A stretch of 64,000 bases of DNA from Hyphomonadaceae bacterium JAD_PAG50586_4 (GCA_023242925.1 CP096134.1:2747501-2811500); one strand, 5' to 3'. Positions 34,474-44,367 are shown, counted from the stretch's first letter. Notes: generated by a model from the letters alone, not told the origin. Program-made: numbers and translations.

Positions 34474-35558
34474 CAGAGATTGCGCGGCTCGGCGGCTTCA
34501 TAATAGAGCACCCCGTCCTTCATCACGCCGCGCGCTAGCCCGCGCCCGATCAGGCAATTGACGTGGGCGATGGCTTCGCCAGTGGCCATGCTCAAGAGGT
34601 CCGCACCGATTTTGCGGGCGAACAGCGCGACGAAGAGATCGGTGGCGCGCTTTGGCCCCTGACGCAGGCGATGCAGCACACGCGCGAGTGCGCGCTCGTG
34701 GCCGTCGATCAGATTATTCAAGCGTTCGTGCAAACCGTGGAACGGCTCATTGTGCGCCGGCAGCACGAGCACGTCGTTCGGCATCGCCAGCAGCAGCTTT
34801 TTGCACGAGCTGATCCAATCGGCGAGCGGATCGCCTGCCGGTTCAGTCGGAAATACCGAGACGTTCGAGGAGATGCGCGGCAGCACTTGGTCGCCGGAAA
34901 TGAAGAGCTTCGCTTCTTCCTGCCATAGGCACACGTGCTCGGGCGAATGGCCGTTGCCGGTGATGACACGCCAGATGCGGCCGCCGATTTCGATCTCGTC
35001 GCCATCGGCGAGACGATGATAGGCGTCTGGAATTTTGGAGACGGCTTTGCCGAAACCGCCGAAGCGGATTTTGTAGGAATCGAGCGCGTCTTCATCCCAG
35101 CCGGCGGCACGATAGAAGCGGACACCCTCTTCCGGCGCTTCGCGGCCGGTGTCAGCGACGAGCACGCGGCCGGTAATGTATTCAAGCCGGCTCATATAGA
35201 GCGGCGCGTCGAACTTGCGGCAGATCCAACCGGCAAGGCCCATGTGGTCGGGATGCATGTGCGTGCAGATCACGCGCGTGACCGGTCGGCCCTTTAGCGT
35301 TGCTTCAAAGATCGAACGCCAATGTTCGCGCGCTTGCTCCATTGCGACGCCGGTGTCGACGACGGTCCAGCCATCGCCATCCTCGATCAGCCACAGGTTG
35401 ATCCATTGCAGCGCAAACGGCAGCGGCATGCGTATCCAGTAAACGCCCGGCGAAATCTCGCGCGCCATGCCCGCCTCCGGCGGGTCGCCCAGGGGATAGC
35501 CAAGGTTTGGCCGCCCGCGAGCGGCGCTGACTTCGTCTTCCGTGCCGTCCATCGACAT
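34473..35558 (-). CDS. MBL-fold metallo-hydrolase
   Basis: 361 residues. The zinc motif THMHPDHMGLAG is the standard HxHxDH, with NGHSPEHVCLWQEE, LFISGDQVLPRISS and LVLPAHNEPFHG providing further ligands. The C-terminal helical region has a winged-helix feel (THVNCLIGRGLARGV-like end), as in LACTB2-type hydrolases. It hydrolyses an ester, thioester or lactone; the substrate is not readable. First gene of a leftward four-gene run. Confidence 0.88.
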   Translation of the reverse strand: MSMDGTEDEVSAARGRPNLGYPLGDPPEAGMAREISPGVYWIRMPLPFALQWINLWLIEDGDGWTVVDTGVAMEQAREHWRSIFEATLKGRPVTRVICTHMHPDHMGLAGWICRKFDAPLYMSRLEYITGRVLVADTGREAPEEGVRFYRAAGWDEDALDSYKIRFGGFGKAVSKIPDAYHRLADGDEIEIGGRIWRVITGNGHSPEHVCLWQEEAKLFISGDQVLPRISSNVSVFPTEPAGDPLADWISSCKKLLLAMPNDVLVLPAHNEPFHGLHERLNNLIDGHERALARVLHRLRQGPKRATDLFVALFARKIGADLLSMATGEAIAHVNCLIGRGLARGVMKDGVLYYEAAEPRNL

Positions 35559-35701
35559 CTTTTGTTCTCCAGGGGCGAGCCTAGCCGGTCCCGCCCGCCG
35601 ACTAAATGGGCGATCCCACAGAAAACTGGCCGGTTTCGTCTTTCAGCTGACGCAAAGGGAGGGCTAAAATGCATCTTCGCGTGGGCGCAAAGGGGACTTG
35701 C

Positions 35702-36925
35702 ATGAAGCGCATCGTCGTTTGCATGGACGGCACGTGGCAGACTCTGAACCAGGATGAGCTGACCAATATCGGCATCATCGCGCGTAGCGTCGCGCATAAG
35801 GAAACGAAACCTGACGGCTCCACCGTGCAACAGACGGTGATTTATACGCTGGGCGTGGGCTCATCGCTGGGCGCACTGGCGGACACGAGTTTCCTGCAGC
35901 GTGCGCAAACTTCGTTCACGCGCTTTGCCGGCGGCGCGTTCGGCGAAGGTCTCGAAGATCTTGTGCTCGACACGTATCTGCGCCTCGCTTTCAACTACGA
36001 AACCGGCGACGAGATTTATATTTTCGGCTTTAGCCGTGGCGCGTTCGCCGCGCGGCGTTTGGCTGGCTTCATCAACACAGCAGGCGTCGTCAGCCGCCGT
36101 CACATCAACAAAGCGCGCGACGGCTTTCGGCTCTATTACAATCGTCCGCACGGCGATGCGCCGGAGGAAGCCCGGCGCGAGCACGAGAACGCCGCCGCTC
36201 AATTCCGCAGGCTCTATGGCAAGGGCGATCGCAACACGGACGGCACGCGCCGCCACACCGACGACGCACCCAAGATTGCGTATCTCGGTGTGTTCGACAC
36301 GGTGGCGCAGCGCGGATTTGGCGATGTGATCGCCTCCTTCACGCCCTGGGGCGACAGCAAGAGCCACAAGTTCAAGAATTATCGCGTCAGCCCGAATGTG
36401 CTGAATGCGCGTCATGCCGTGGCGCTCGATGAAAATCGTTTGGGCTTTCCGGTGACGCTCTGGGACGGCATCGCGGAAGATAACGCACGCCTCGGGCGTC
36501 GCGCTTACGATCAGCGTTGGTTCGCGGGCTCACATGGCGACATTGGCGGCGGCGATGGCTCCAAGCTTTCAGCGATTGCGCTGAAATGGATCGCCGAGGG
36601 CGCGCGCGACGCGGGCCTGCGCTTTTACGCCACGTACGGCGACGATGAATCGCCGCTGGACCAACGCATGCGCGAAGCCGGCATGTGCTTCGACGCCGAT
36701 ATCGTGCGCCCGCGCCTGCCGAAGGCGCTGCAGCCGCTCAATTATCCTTGGCGCACGCGCAAAGTCTGGACGCGCCGCGAGCGGCCCACCTTGGATGATG
36801 CGCAGAGCATCTTTTCGCCGAGCGTGCTGCAACGCGCGCACGCGGATCATTTGAAGCCGCGCTATCGCCCAGCGTCGCTCAAGCCATTCCAGAAGGCGCT
36901 AAAGGAATGGCGGCCGGAAGGCTAA
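35702..36925 (+). CDS. DUF2235 family alpha/beta hydrolase
   Basis: 407 residues from ATG 35702, with AAAGGGGA upstream (an in-frame ATG at 35669 is less likely). N-terminus MKRIVVCMDGTWQTLN and nucleophile motif IFGFSRGAFAARRLAGFIN fit DUF2235, the lipase-like domain also found in Tle1 type VI effectors. HGDIGGGDG and FDTVAQRGF hold likely acid and His. No vgrG, PAAR or immunity gene is adjacent, so a housekeeping phospholipase-like role is more likely than an effector. It ends one base before the acyl-CoA dehydrogenase stop, convergent. Confidence 0.88.
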   Translation: MKRIVVCMDGTWQTLNQDELTNIGIIARSVAHKETKPDGSTVQQTVIYTLGVGSSLGALADTSFLQRAQTSFTRFAGGAFGEGLEDLVLDTYLRLAFNYETGDEIYIFGFSRGAFAARRLAGFINTAGVVSRRHINKARDGFRLYYNRPHGDAPEEARREHENAAAQFRRLYGKGDRNTDGTRRHTDDAPKIAYLGVFDTVAQRGFGDVIASFTPWGDSKSHKFKNYRVSPNVLNARHAVALDENRLGFPVTLWDGIAEDNARLGRRAYDQRWFAGSHGDIGGGDGSKLSAIALKWIAEGARDAGLRFYATYGDDESPLDQRMREAGMCFDADIVRPRLPKALQPLNYPWRTRKVWTRRERPTLDDAQSIFSPSVLQRAHADHLKPRYRPASLKPFQKALKEWRPEG

Positions 36926-38557
36926 TTACTCGAGCGCGGCGAGCGGCGCAGCAGTCAGTTTGATCAGCGGCAGTCGCGCATCGGCGCAGGCCAACACGGT
37001 GTCAGCGTAATAGCTGAGCACAGCGCCTTGCCCGGCATCGCCGGTCTTCGTGACACCACGCGCCAGCAACATGCCGCCAACAACATCGCCCGCCAGCGTG
37101 AGATAGGCCGAAGCGCCGGCGAGCGCGTCATCACGGGCGGCGGCGAGCATGTAGTCGGTCGCGATCTCCAGTGTGTTCGCCGCTTCTCCGAGGTGCGTCG
37201 CGACCCGCGCGTCCTTGGATTGCGCGGCCGCGTCGCGCGCCATGTCGATCACGCGCCGCATGGCTTCGCCGCGATCGCCAAGGAGCTTGCGGCCATAGAG
37301 ATCGATGGCCTGGATGCCGTTCGTGCCTTCGTAGATTGGCGCGATGCGGGCGTCGCGATAGAATTGGGCCGCGCCCCCTTCTTCAACGAAACCCATCCCG
37401 CCATGCACTTGCACGCCAAGGCTCGCGACCTCGACGCCCATATCAGTCGACCACGATTTCGCGATCGGCGTCAGCACATCTTCCATCGGTTTGTCGCCAC
37501 CATCGGTTGCAACAGCGCAGGCATAGCAAATCGCACGACCGGCTTGAATTTTGGCGCGCATGGTCATGAGCATGCGGCGCACATCGGGATGCTCGATGAT
37601 GAGCGCGCCGCCCTGCTTGCGGTCCTTGGCGTAGGCCAGCGCCTTTTGATACGCCGCTTCGGCAACGCTCACGCCTTCCATGCCGACATTGAGCCGCGCG
37701 GCGTTCATCATCGTGAACATGGCGACAAGGCCACGGTTTTCTTCACCGATCAGCCAACCCGTCGCCCCTTCGAACGCCATCGTGCAGGTGGGCGAAGCGT
37801 GGATGCCCATCTTCTCTTCAAGACCGATGCAGCGCACCGCGTTGCGTGAGCCGTCCGCGTCTCGGAACTTCGGCACGATGAAGAGTGAGATGCCTTTCGA
37901 TCCCGCTGGCGCGCCTTCGATACGCGCGAGCACCAAGTGAATGATGTTCGGCGCGAGATCGTGCTCGCCCCAAGTGATAAAAATCTTCTGGCCGGTGATG
38001 GAATAGGAGCCATCGGCTTGTGGCGCGGCTTTCGTGGTCAGCGCGCCGACGTCCGAACCGGCTTGCGGCTCGGTGAGGTTCATGGTGCCGGACCATTCGC
38101 CCGAGATCAGCTTCTCAAGATAGAGCGCCTTCTGGTCCCGCGCACCGTGCTGTTCGATCGCTTCGATCGCGCCGAGCGTTAGCATCGGCAGCAAGCCGAA
38201 CGCCATGTTGGCGGAATGCGCGGTTTCCATCACCGCCAGCGCCACCGCGCGCGGCAGACCTTGACCGCCATAAGTCGGATCGGCCGCCAGCCCCTGCCAG
38301 CCGCCGTCTTTGAATGCTTGATACGCTTCAGCGAAGCCAGGCGGCGTCGTGACCACGTCATTGGCCAACGATACCCGCGCGCGATCGCCGCTGCGGTTCA
38401 GGGGCGCCAAGGTCTCGCCAGCCAAAGCGCCAGCGCCCTCCAGGATCGCGACCAGCAAGTCCTCATCCAGCTCCGGAAAGCGTGCGCGCAACGACCAAAG
38501 GTCGGCACAGGCTTCGAGCGCGAAGCGCATGTCGGCGATAGGGGCGGCGTACGTCAT
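36926..38557 (-). CDS. Acyl-CoA dehydrogenase
   Basis: 543 residues from ATG 38557 with GGAGAGAAG upstream. The N-terminal helix MTYAAPIADMRFALEACADL is typical of the large acyl-CoA dehydrogenases that carry extra C-terminal residues. NLTEPQAGSDVGALTTKA and FITWGEHDL bind FAD and substrate; YEGTNGIQAIDLYGRKL contains the catalytic-Glu region. It oxidises an acyl-CoA using FAD in fatty acid breakdown. The frame is open to 38776, but that region overlaps the YceI gene control DNA. Confidence 0.93.
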   Translation of the reverse strand: MTYAAPIADMRFALEACADLWSLRARFPELDEDLLVAILEGAGALAGETLAPLNRSGDRARVSLANDVVTTPPGFAEAYQAFKDGGWQGLAADPTYGGQGLPRAVALAVMETAHSANMAFGLLPMLTLGAIEAIEQHGARDQKALYLEKLISGEWSGTMNLTEPQAGSDVGALTTKAAPQADGSYSITGQKIFITWGEHDLAPNIIHLVLARIEGAPAGSKGISLFIVPKFRDADGSRNAVRCIGLEEKMGIHASPTCTMAFEGATGWLIGEENRGLVAMFTMMNAARLNVGMEGVSVAEAAYQKALAYAKDRKQGGALIIEHPDVRRMLMTMRAKIQAGRAICYACAVATDGGDKPMEDVLTPIAKSWSTDMGVEVASLGVQVHGGMGFVEEGGAAQFYRDARIAPIYEGTNGIQAIDLYGRKLLGDRGEAMRRVIDMARDAAAQSKDARVATHLGEAANTLEIATDYMLAAARDDALAGASAYLTLAGDVVGGMLLARGVTKTGDAGQGAVLSYYADTVLACADARLPLIKLTAAPLAALE

Positions 38558-38675
38558 GCTTCTCTCCAGGGCGTTGAGCATATCTATGCGCGGGCGCTTC
38601 GCCAGACATTGCTTTATGCGGCGCCGTCTATGCGTTGGTGCTATAGGGTCGCCGGGGGCCAGAACGGAGCTGCTC

Positions 38676-39335
38676 ATGCGCGCGCTTTTGATCGCATCTT
38701 TATTGGCCCTGGCCTCCTGCGTCAGCGTCGAGGGCTCCACCGCCCCACCCGCGAGCGTACAAAACGCCGCACCCACGCCCGCGATTTATCCGATCGCCGT
38801 TGATCTACCCGCCGGCACGTATCGGCTCGACCCGCGCCACGCCAGCGTGCTGTTCCGCATTCGCCATGAAGAGCTCTCATGGTTCACCGCGCGCTTCGAT
38901 ACGCGCGACGCAACGCTCGAGTTTGATCCTGGCGATCCTTCGCGCTCGCGGCTGAGCGCGAGCGTCGATGCGGCGTCTGTGAATACCGGCCTGCTCAATC
39001 CACAAGGCGAGCGCACGTTTGATCGCAGCATCGGCCGCGCCATTGGCGCGGACACGACGCCGCAAATCAGCTTCGTCTCCACCGCGATAGAACGCACCAG
39101 CGAACATAGAGCGCGCGTCACCGGCGATCTCACCATGAACGGCCAGACCCACCCGGCCACTTTGGATGTGGTGTTCGGCGGTGGGCGCACCGATCCGCTA
39201 CGTGGCAACGCGGTCGTGTTGGGCTTCTCGGCGCATGGCGAAATCCACAGGTCGGAATGGGGCGTCGCGCAATGGAGCGCGTTTACTGGCGACGTCGTTC
39301 AACTCGTGATCGAGGCGGAGCTGATCAAAGCATGA
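38676..39335 (+). CDS. YceI family lipoprotein
   Basis: 219 residues from ATG 38676; lipobox LALASC. The mature domain has the YceI lipocalin-like signature: GTYRLDPRHASVLFRIRHEE, STAIERTSEHRARVTGDLTM and the C-terminal EWGVAQWSAFTGDVVQLVIE. YceI proteins bind isoprenoid or fatty chains in the periplasm. First of three YceI-domain genes in a row; divergent from acyl-CoA dehydrogenase. Confidence 0.9.
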   Translation: MRALLIASLLALASCVSVEGSTAPPASVQNAAPTPAIYPIAVDLPAGTYRLDPRHASVLFRIRHEELSWFTARFDTRDATLEFDPGDPSRSRLSASVDAASVNTGLLNPQGERTFDRSIGRAIGADTTPQISFVSTAIERTSEHRARVTGDLTMNGQTHPATLDVVFGGGRTDPLRGNAVVLGFSAHGEIHRSEWGVAQWSAFTGDVVQLVIEAELIKA

Positions 39336-39435
39336 GCCGGGCGCGAAAAACCTTGCCGGTTACATTGTTGTGCGTACTTGTGGCCGACCGGGGGTGACGC
39401 CCTACATAGGCGCTGTAGCGAGGGAGACCCTTTTC

Positions 39436-40146
39436 ATGAAATATCTGACGTTCGCCGCCGCCGCTTTGGCGTTGGCCGCCTGCTCTCAACCCGCCCCGAC
39501 CGAAGCGCCGCCGCCCGCGCCAGCCGTCGTCAACGTGCCGACCGGTACATATGAGGTCGATCCGACCCACACCACCGTCGCCGTGCGCGTGAAGCATTTC
39601 GGCCTCTCGAATTATGTTTTCCGCCTCAACACCGTCAGCGGCACGCTCAATTTCAACGCCGAAGACCCAACACAATCGACCATCGAAGCCACCGTGCAAG
39701 CCGGCTCGCTCGATACGCCGTATGCCGGCGATCGCGACTTCGACGCCGAATTGCAGAACTCCGAATGGCTCGACGCGGCGACGCACCCGACAGCGACCTT
39801 CCGCTCCACCAGCATCGAAAGCACCGGCCCAAGCACGGCGCGCGTCACCGGCGACCTGACGATCAAAGGCGTTACGCGTCCGATCACGCTGGAAGCGACT
39901 TACAACACTAGCCACGCCGTGCACCCAATGGGCTTTCCGGTCCAACAGATCGGCTTCTCGGCGCATGGCGCGTTCAACCGCCTCGATTACGGCGTCGGCG
40001 CCAACACTTTGGTGCCGTCCACGGCTGAAGCAAGCGACGGCGTCGCCACGCAAGTCGAACTCGTGATCGAAGCCGAGTTCACGCGCCCGGCTCCGGCCGC
40101 GACCGACACGCCGGCCCCGGCCACGCCTGCTGAACCGGTGAACTGA
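39436..40146 (+). CDS. YceI family lipoprotein
   Basis: 236 residues from ATG 39436; lipobox LALAAC. YceI core: GTYEVDPTHTTVAVRVKHFG, LQNSEWLDAATHPTATFRS, ARVTGDLTIKGVTRPITLEA and QIGFSAHGAFNRLDYGVG. A Pro/Ala tail follows. It ends just before the cytochrome b561-YceI fusion (TGA then GTG), so the two are co-translated. The presence of YceI beside a b561 fits the known pairing of YceI and CybB-like proteins. Confidence 0.92.
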   Translation: MKYLTFAAAALALAACSQPAPTEAPPPAPAVVNVPTGTYEVDPTHTTVAVRVKHFGLSNYVFRLNTVSGTLNFNAEDPTQSTIEATVQAGSLDTPYAGDRDFDAELQNSEWLDAATHPTATFRSTSIESTGPSTARVTGDLTIKGVTRPITLEATYNTSHAVHPMGFPVQQIGFSAHGAFNRLDYGVGANTLVPSTAEASDGVATQVELVIEAEFTRPAPAATDTPAPATPAEPVN

Positions 40147-41496
40147 GTGAGCGCAGAGGCGCAGCAGCGTTACACAGCTTTCGCGATCGTTCTTCATTGG
40201 GCGATCGCGATTGCGATTCTGCTGATGATCCCGCTCGGTTGGTGGATGGGCGATCGGATTGAAGAAGGCGTCGTGACTGACGGCGTTTTCCAAGCCTACC
40301 AATTTCACAAATCGATCGGGCTCACCGTGCTCGCGCTGAGCCTCGTTCGCCTGGGCTGGCGGCTGGCGAACCCACCGCCGCCCTTGCCGCCGCATATGCC
40401 CGCCTGGGAGCGCATCATCGCCAAGGCCACCCACTGGGCGTTCTATTTTCTGATGATCGCGCTGCCGCTGACGGGCTGGCTATTCGTGTCCGCCGGTTGG
40501 TCTGTGCATGAAAATGAACCGCTGGTTGTCGCCACGCACTGGTTTGGCCTCATCCGCGTGCCGGAATTGTTCGGCTTGCCGCACACGGCTGAAAGCGTTC
40601 GCGCGGGCGTCGCTGAGGTCTCGATGAACGTGCATTCCAAATTGGCCTGGGGCGTGATCGTGCTGGCGGCGCTGCACGTGGGCGCGGCGCTGAAGCACCA
40701 TGTCTTCGATCGCGACGAAGTGCTTACGCACATGGTCCCTGGCTTGAACCCGCCCTTTCAAACCGAAGCGCCGCCAAAGAACCCCGTGCGCCTGGCCATT
40801 CTTGGCGGCGGCTTGAGTTTGATCGTTATCGCGCTGATCGCCGGCCTCTTCGCCTTCGCCGGCATGGCCGCCGATACGGGCGCCAACGCGGCGCAACAAA
40901 ACTCGACCATCGCGATTGGCGAGCCAACGCCTGGCGCCGTGCCGGCCGCGCCAGAAGCGCCCGCCGCTGCAACGCCCGCGCTCCCCAACGCCTGGCGTGT
41001 TGACGCCCGCACCAGTTCCGTCGGCTTCGCCTTCGTCTATACCGACGACATCAACGGCGCGCAGAATTTCACCGGCCGCTTCACCAACTGGCGCGCCGAC
41101 ATCGTGTTTGATCCAGCTGACCTGCCAGGCTCATCGGCCAATGTGACGATAGAGACCGCCTCGGCCACGGACGGCGTCGCCATGCACGATCGCGCGTTGC
41201 CAGGTTCACAATGGTTCGACGCCGCCGCGCACCCGAACGCGACCTACCGCACGACGTCGATCCGGCATCTCGGCGGCGACGCTTATCGCGCCGAAGGCGA
41301 ACTCACGATCCGGGGCCGCACGCGCGCGGTGGCGCTGCCCTTCACCCTCACAATCGACGGCGACCGCGCCAGCATGAACGCCCGCACCAGCATCGATCGG
41401 CGCGATTTCGACATCGGCAAGGGCTCGGACGCAGACGACAGCATCTCGCGCGACATTGACATCATCATCCGGGTTGAAGCCTATCGCGCTTCATGA
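40147..41496 (+). CDS. Cytochrome b561 - YceI fusion protein
   Basis: 449 residues. Residues 1-200 are a b561 domain with four membrane helices and candidate heme-axial histidines (His17, His54, His163, His177). A fifth helix at 216-240 leads to a periplasmic linker rich in Ala/Pro (255-280). Residues 282-449 form a YceI domain (WRVDARTSSVGFAFVYTDDI ... IRGRTRAVALPFTLTIDG). The heme domain may pass electrons to, or from, a quinone carried by YceI. GTG start directly after the previous stop. Confidence 0.9.
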   Translation: MSAEAQQRYTAFAIVLHWAIAIAILLMIPLGWWMGDRIEEGVVTDGVFQAYQFHKSIGLTVLALSLVRLGWRLANPPPPLPPHMPAWERIIAKATHWAFYFLMIALPLTGWLFVSAGWSVHENEPLVVATHWFGLIRVPELFGLPHTAESVRAGVAEVSMNVHSKLAWGVIVLAALHVGAALKHHVFDRDEVLTHMVPGLNPPFQTEAPPKNPVRLAILGGGLSLIVIALIAGLFAFAGMAADTGANAAQQNSTIAIGEPTPGAVPAAPEAPAAATPALPNAWRVDARTSSVGFAFVYTDDINGAQNFTGRFTNWRADIVFDPADLPGSSANVTIETASATDGVAMHDRALPGSQWFDAAAHPNATYRTTSIRHLGGDAYRAEGELTIRGRTRAVALPFTLTIDGDRASMNARTSIDRRDFDIGKGSDADDSISRDIDIIIRVEAYRAS

Positions 41497-42413
41497 GCGT
41501 AGAAGCCGCCGCTGAAGCCCTCCGCAATGGCGGGCTCGTCATCATGCCGACCGAGACCGTCTACGGCCTGGCCTGCGATGCGACGAACCCGACAGCGGTC
41601 GCGCGCGTCTATGAGGCCAAGGGCCGACCGCAGCTCAACCCGCTGATCGCGCACGTGCCAGGGCTGGCGCAGGCTGAAGAGCACGCGATCTTCCACGAAA
41701 AGGCGCACAAGCTGGCGCTGCAATTTTGGCCAGGCCCGCTCACCATCGTCGCCCCGCGTCGGCCTCAGAGCACAATCTCCGAACTGGCCTGCGCTGGGCT
41801 CGCCACCATTGCACTGCGCGCGCCATCGCATCCCATCGCGCGTCAATTGATGACCGCGTTCGGCAAGCCGATAACCGCGCCCAGCGCTAATCGCTCGGGC
41901 CACGTCAGCGCCACCACGGCAGAGCATGCTGCAGCCGATCTCGGCCACGCGGTCAATGTCGTGCTCGACGGCGGCGCGAGCCCAGTGGGTTTGGAAAGCA
42001 CCATCGTGGCGATCGATGCAGACGGCGCAGCCACGTTACTCCGGCCCGGCGCGATCCCGCGCGCCGACATCGAAGCCCTGATCGGCCCACTCGCGACACC
42101 CGCCGATCCAAAACGCGTCACCGCGCCCGGCATGTTGGAGAGCCATTACGCGCCGCGTGCGCGCGTGCTGCTGGAAGTCACAACGCCGCCACCCGGCGCC
42201 GCCTATCTCGCCTTCGGTGCGCCAGCGCCTGCGGGCGGCCTCACGCTCTCAGCTTCGGGCGATCTCGTCGAAGCCGCGGCCAATCTCTACGCCCATCTGC
42301 GCGCGCTCGATGCGAGCGGCGCGGAGACAATCGCGGTTGCGCCGATCCCAGCGCACGGCCTGGGTGAAGCCATCGCCGACCGCCTCCGCCGCGCCGCCGC
42401 GCCGCGCTCTTAA
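41493..42413 (+). CDS. tsaC: Threonylcarbamoyl-AMP synthase (Sua5/TsaC type)
   Basis: 306 residues, long (Sua5-like) form. It makes the intermediate for the t6A modification of tRNA at position 37. NGGLVIMPTETVYGLACDAT, KGRPQLNPLIAHV, PSANRSGHVSATTAEH and LLRPGAIPRADIEALIG define the YrdC domain; the C-terminal Sua5 domain starts after APGMLESHYAPRARVLL. It overlaps the b561-YceI stop by 4 bases. Confidence 0.94.
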   Translation: MSVEAAAEALRNGGLVIMPTETVYGLACDATNPTAVARVYEAKGRPQLNPLIAHVPGLAQAEEHAIFHEKAHKLALQFWPGPLTIVAPRRPQSTISELACAGLATIALRAPSHPIARQLMTAFGKPITAPSANRSGHVSATTAEHAAADLGHAVNVVLDGGASPVGLESTIVAIDADGAATLLRPGAIPRADIEALIGPLATPADPKRVTAPGMLESHYAPRARVLLEVTTPPPGAAYLAFGAPAPAGGLTLSASGDLVEAAANLYAHLRALDASGAETIAVAPIPAHGLGEAIADRLRRAAAPRS

Positions 42414-42793
42414 TCGCGAACGAAAATCCAGACGCCGGTGTCGTTGCGCTGATTATGCGAAGCGCCGCCCATGCTGTTGCCGGCGATCGTGCCGGAATAG
42501 ACCGCGAAACTGTTATTGGTGTGCCAATAGACGAGGTGGTTGTTCTGGGTCCAACGGCCGTTGTCGTACCTCTGACCGCCATAAGAATATTCGAGCACGC
42601 CATCGCGCCGGAAGAGCGCAGTCCATTCCGTGATCTCGCCGTTGCTCCACCGCACGTAACCGCGCCAACGCGTGTTCGCCACCGGGACGGCTACACTGTC
42701 CTCCTGGGCGGCGGCTTGGGTCACCAAGCTCGATGGCGTGGGCGACGCCACGAACACAGCCAGCGCCAATATCAATGCAGGCCAAAATCGCAT
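42410..42793 (-). CDS. Secreted hypothetical protein, 127 residues
   Basis: Signal peptide MRFWPALILALAVFVASPTP is followed by a small beta domain: NTRWRGYVRWSNGEITEWTA, EYSYGGQRYDNGRWTQNNH and AVYSGTIAGNSMGGASHNQR. Aromatic-rich strands resemble small lipocalin- or avidin-like secreted domains that I cannot name. It overlaps the tsaC stop by 4 bases in convergent fashion. Confidence 0.7.
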   Translation of the reverse strand: MRFWPALILALAVFVASPTPSSLVTQAAAQEDSVAVPVANTRWRGYVRWSNGEITEWTALFRRDGVLEYSYGGQRYDNGRWTQNNHLVYWHTNNSFAVYSGTIAGNSMGGASHNQRNDTGVWIFVRD

Positions 42794-42929
42794 CTGGTCC
42801 CTCCCAATCGGGCGCCGACACTAAAGCCGGATGCCGCAAGGCGTCCATTCTCCTCAAACATCGCGCCGCTTGGCGCGGACGCAGCCGCTAACGCTGGAGA
42901 CGCAGCGTCCGCGCGCCTAACATGGGCGC

Positions 42930-44318
42930 ATGACACAAGATCTCTTCGCCCGCCTCGCCAACCGCCTCGGCCCCAAGGGCCATTCCACCGATCCGGACAT
43001 CATCGCCCCGCATCTGACGGAATGGCGCGGGCGCTATCACGGCCGCACGCCCTTGCTAGCGATGCCGGCGAGCACCGAGGAGGTCTCTGATCTGGTGCGG
43101 TTGTGCGCCGAAGCGGGCGTTTCGATCACGCCGCAGGGCGGCAATACCGGCCTGGTGGGCGGCCAAATCCCGGACGGCGAGGTGCTGCTCTCGCTGAAGC
43201 GCATGAACCGCATTCGCGCCATCGACGTCGATAATGATTCCATGATTGCCGAGGCCGGCGTGGTGCTGACCGCAGTGCAGCAAAGCGCGTCCGAATCGAA
43301 TCGCCTCTTCCCGCTCAGCCTCGGCAGCGAAGGCAGCGCTACAATCGGCGGACTCATTTCGACGAATGCCGGCGGCGTGCATGTGCTGCGTTACGGCATG
43401 ATGCGCGATCTCATCCTCGGCATCGAAGCAGTGTTGCCCGACGGCCGTGTGTTCTCCGGACTGAAGTCGCTGCGCAAGGACAACACCGGCTACGACCTAA
43501 AGCAGCTCTTCATCGGCGCAGAGGGCACGCTAGGCGTGGTCACCGCCGCCAGCCTCAAGCTCTTCCCGCGCCCGCAGGGGCACGAAGTGGCGCTCGCCGC
43601 CGTCGCCAACGCCCGCGACGCGCTGTCGCTGCTCCATCACCTGAAGGCCGCCACAGGCGCCGTCGCCGCGTTCGAAGTGATGAACCGGCTCTCGGTCGAT
43701 CTGGTGATGAAGAACGTGCCGAACAGCCGCGACCCGCTGCCCGGTGCGCCTATGCTGGTGTTGATCGAGTTCGAGGCGGCGCAGGCGCAAGGCCTGCGTG
43801 ACGCGGTGGAAGGCGCGCTGGCTTCAGCGATGGAAATCGGCCTCGTTCTCAACGCCCTGGTGGCTGAAAATCACGCACAGGCAAAGAGTTTTTGGGCCAT
43901 TCGCGAACATGTGCCGATGGGCCATCGCCCTGAGGGACCACAGGTCATCCACGATGTGAGCGTGCCGGTTTCAAAGACACCCGACTTCCTCGAACGCGCC
44001 GACAAGGTGATGCAGAACTATTGCCCCGGCGTGCGGCTAGTCGCGTTCGGTCACATGGGCGACGGCAATTTTCACTACACGATCATCAAGCCCGACGGCA
44101 TGGCCGAGGCGGACTTCCCCGGCGATGCGCTCACCCAAAAAGTCTATGAGGTCACCTACGCGCTCGACGGTTCAATCTCGGCCGAGCACGGCATCGGCAT
44201 CACGCGCGCCGACGATCTCGTGCGCTACAAAGATCCCGAATCGGTGGCGCTGATGCGCACGTTGAAACGTGCGCTCGATCCGAACGGTGTGATGAACCCG
44301 CGCGCACTCGTGCCGTGA
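42930..44318 (+). CDS. FAD-binding oxidase (D-2-hydroxyglutarate/D-lactate dehydrogenase-like)
   Basis: 462 residues of the GlcD/D2HGDH family. FAD pocket: ITPQGGNTGLVGGQIPDGEV and LGSEGSATIGGLISTNAGG. C-terminal oxidase domain: GHMGDGNFHYTIIK metal/substrate region and SISAEHGIGITRADDLVRY. It oxidises a D-2-hydroxyacid (2-hydroxyglutarate is most likely by overall similarity) and would donate electrons to an acceptor. Monocistronic by spacing; a ClaI-centred hairpin follows. Confidence 0.9.
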   Translation: MTQDLFARLANRLGPKGHSTDPDIIAPHLTEWRGRYHGRTPLLAMPASTEEVSDLVRLCAEAGVSITPQGGNTGLVGGQIPDGEVLLSLKRMNRIRAIDVDNDSMIAEAGVVLTAVQQSASESNRLFPLSLGSEGSATIGGLISTNAGGVHVLRYGMMRDLILGIEAVLPDGRVFSGLKSLRKDNTGYDLKQLFIGAEGTLGVVTAASLKLFPRPQGHEVALAAVANARDALSLLHHLKAATGAVAAFEVMNRLSVDLVMKNVPNSRDPLPGAPMLVLIEFEAAQAQGLRDAVEGALASAMEIGLVLNALVAENHAQAKSFWAIREHVPMGHRPEGPQVIHDVSVPVSKTPDFLERADKVMQNYCPGVRLVAFGHMGDGNFHYTIIKPDGMAEADFPGDALTQKVYEVTYALDGSISAEHGIGITRADDLVRYKDPESVALMRTLKRALDPNGVMNPRALVP

Positions 44319-44367
44319 CGCGCGCGTCGAGATCGATACACATCGACTTCGCATTCGTGATGTCGGT

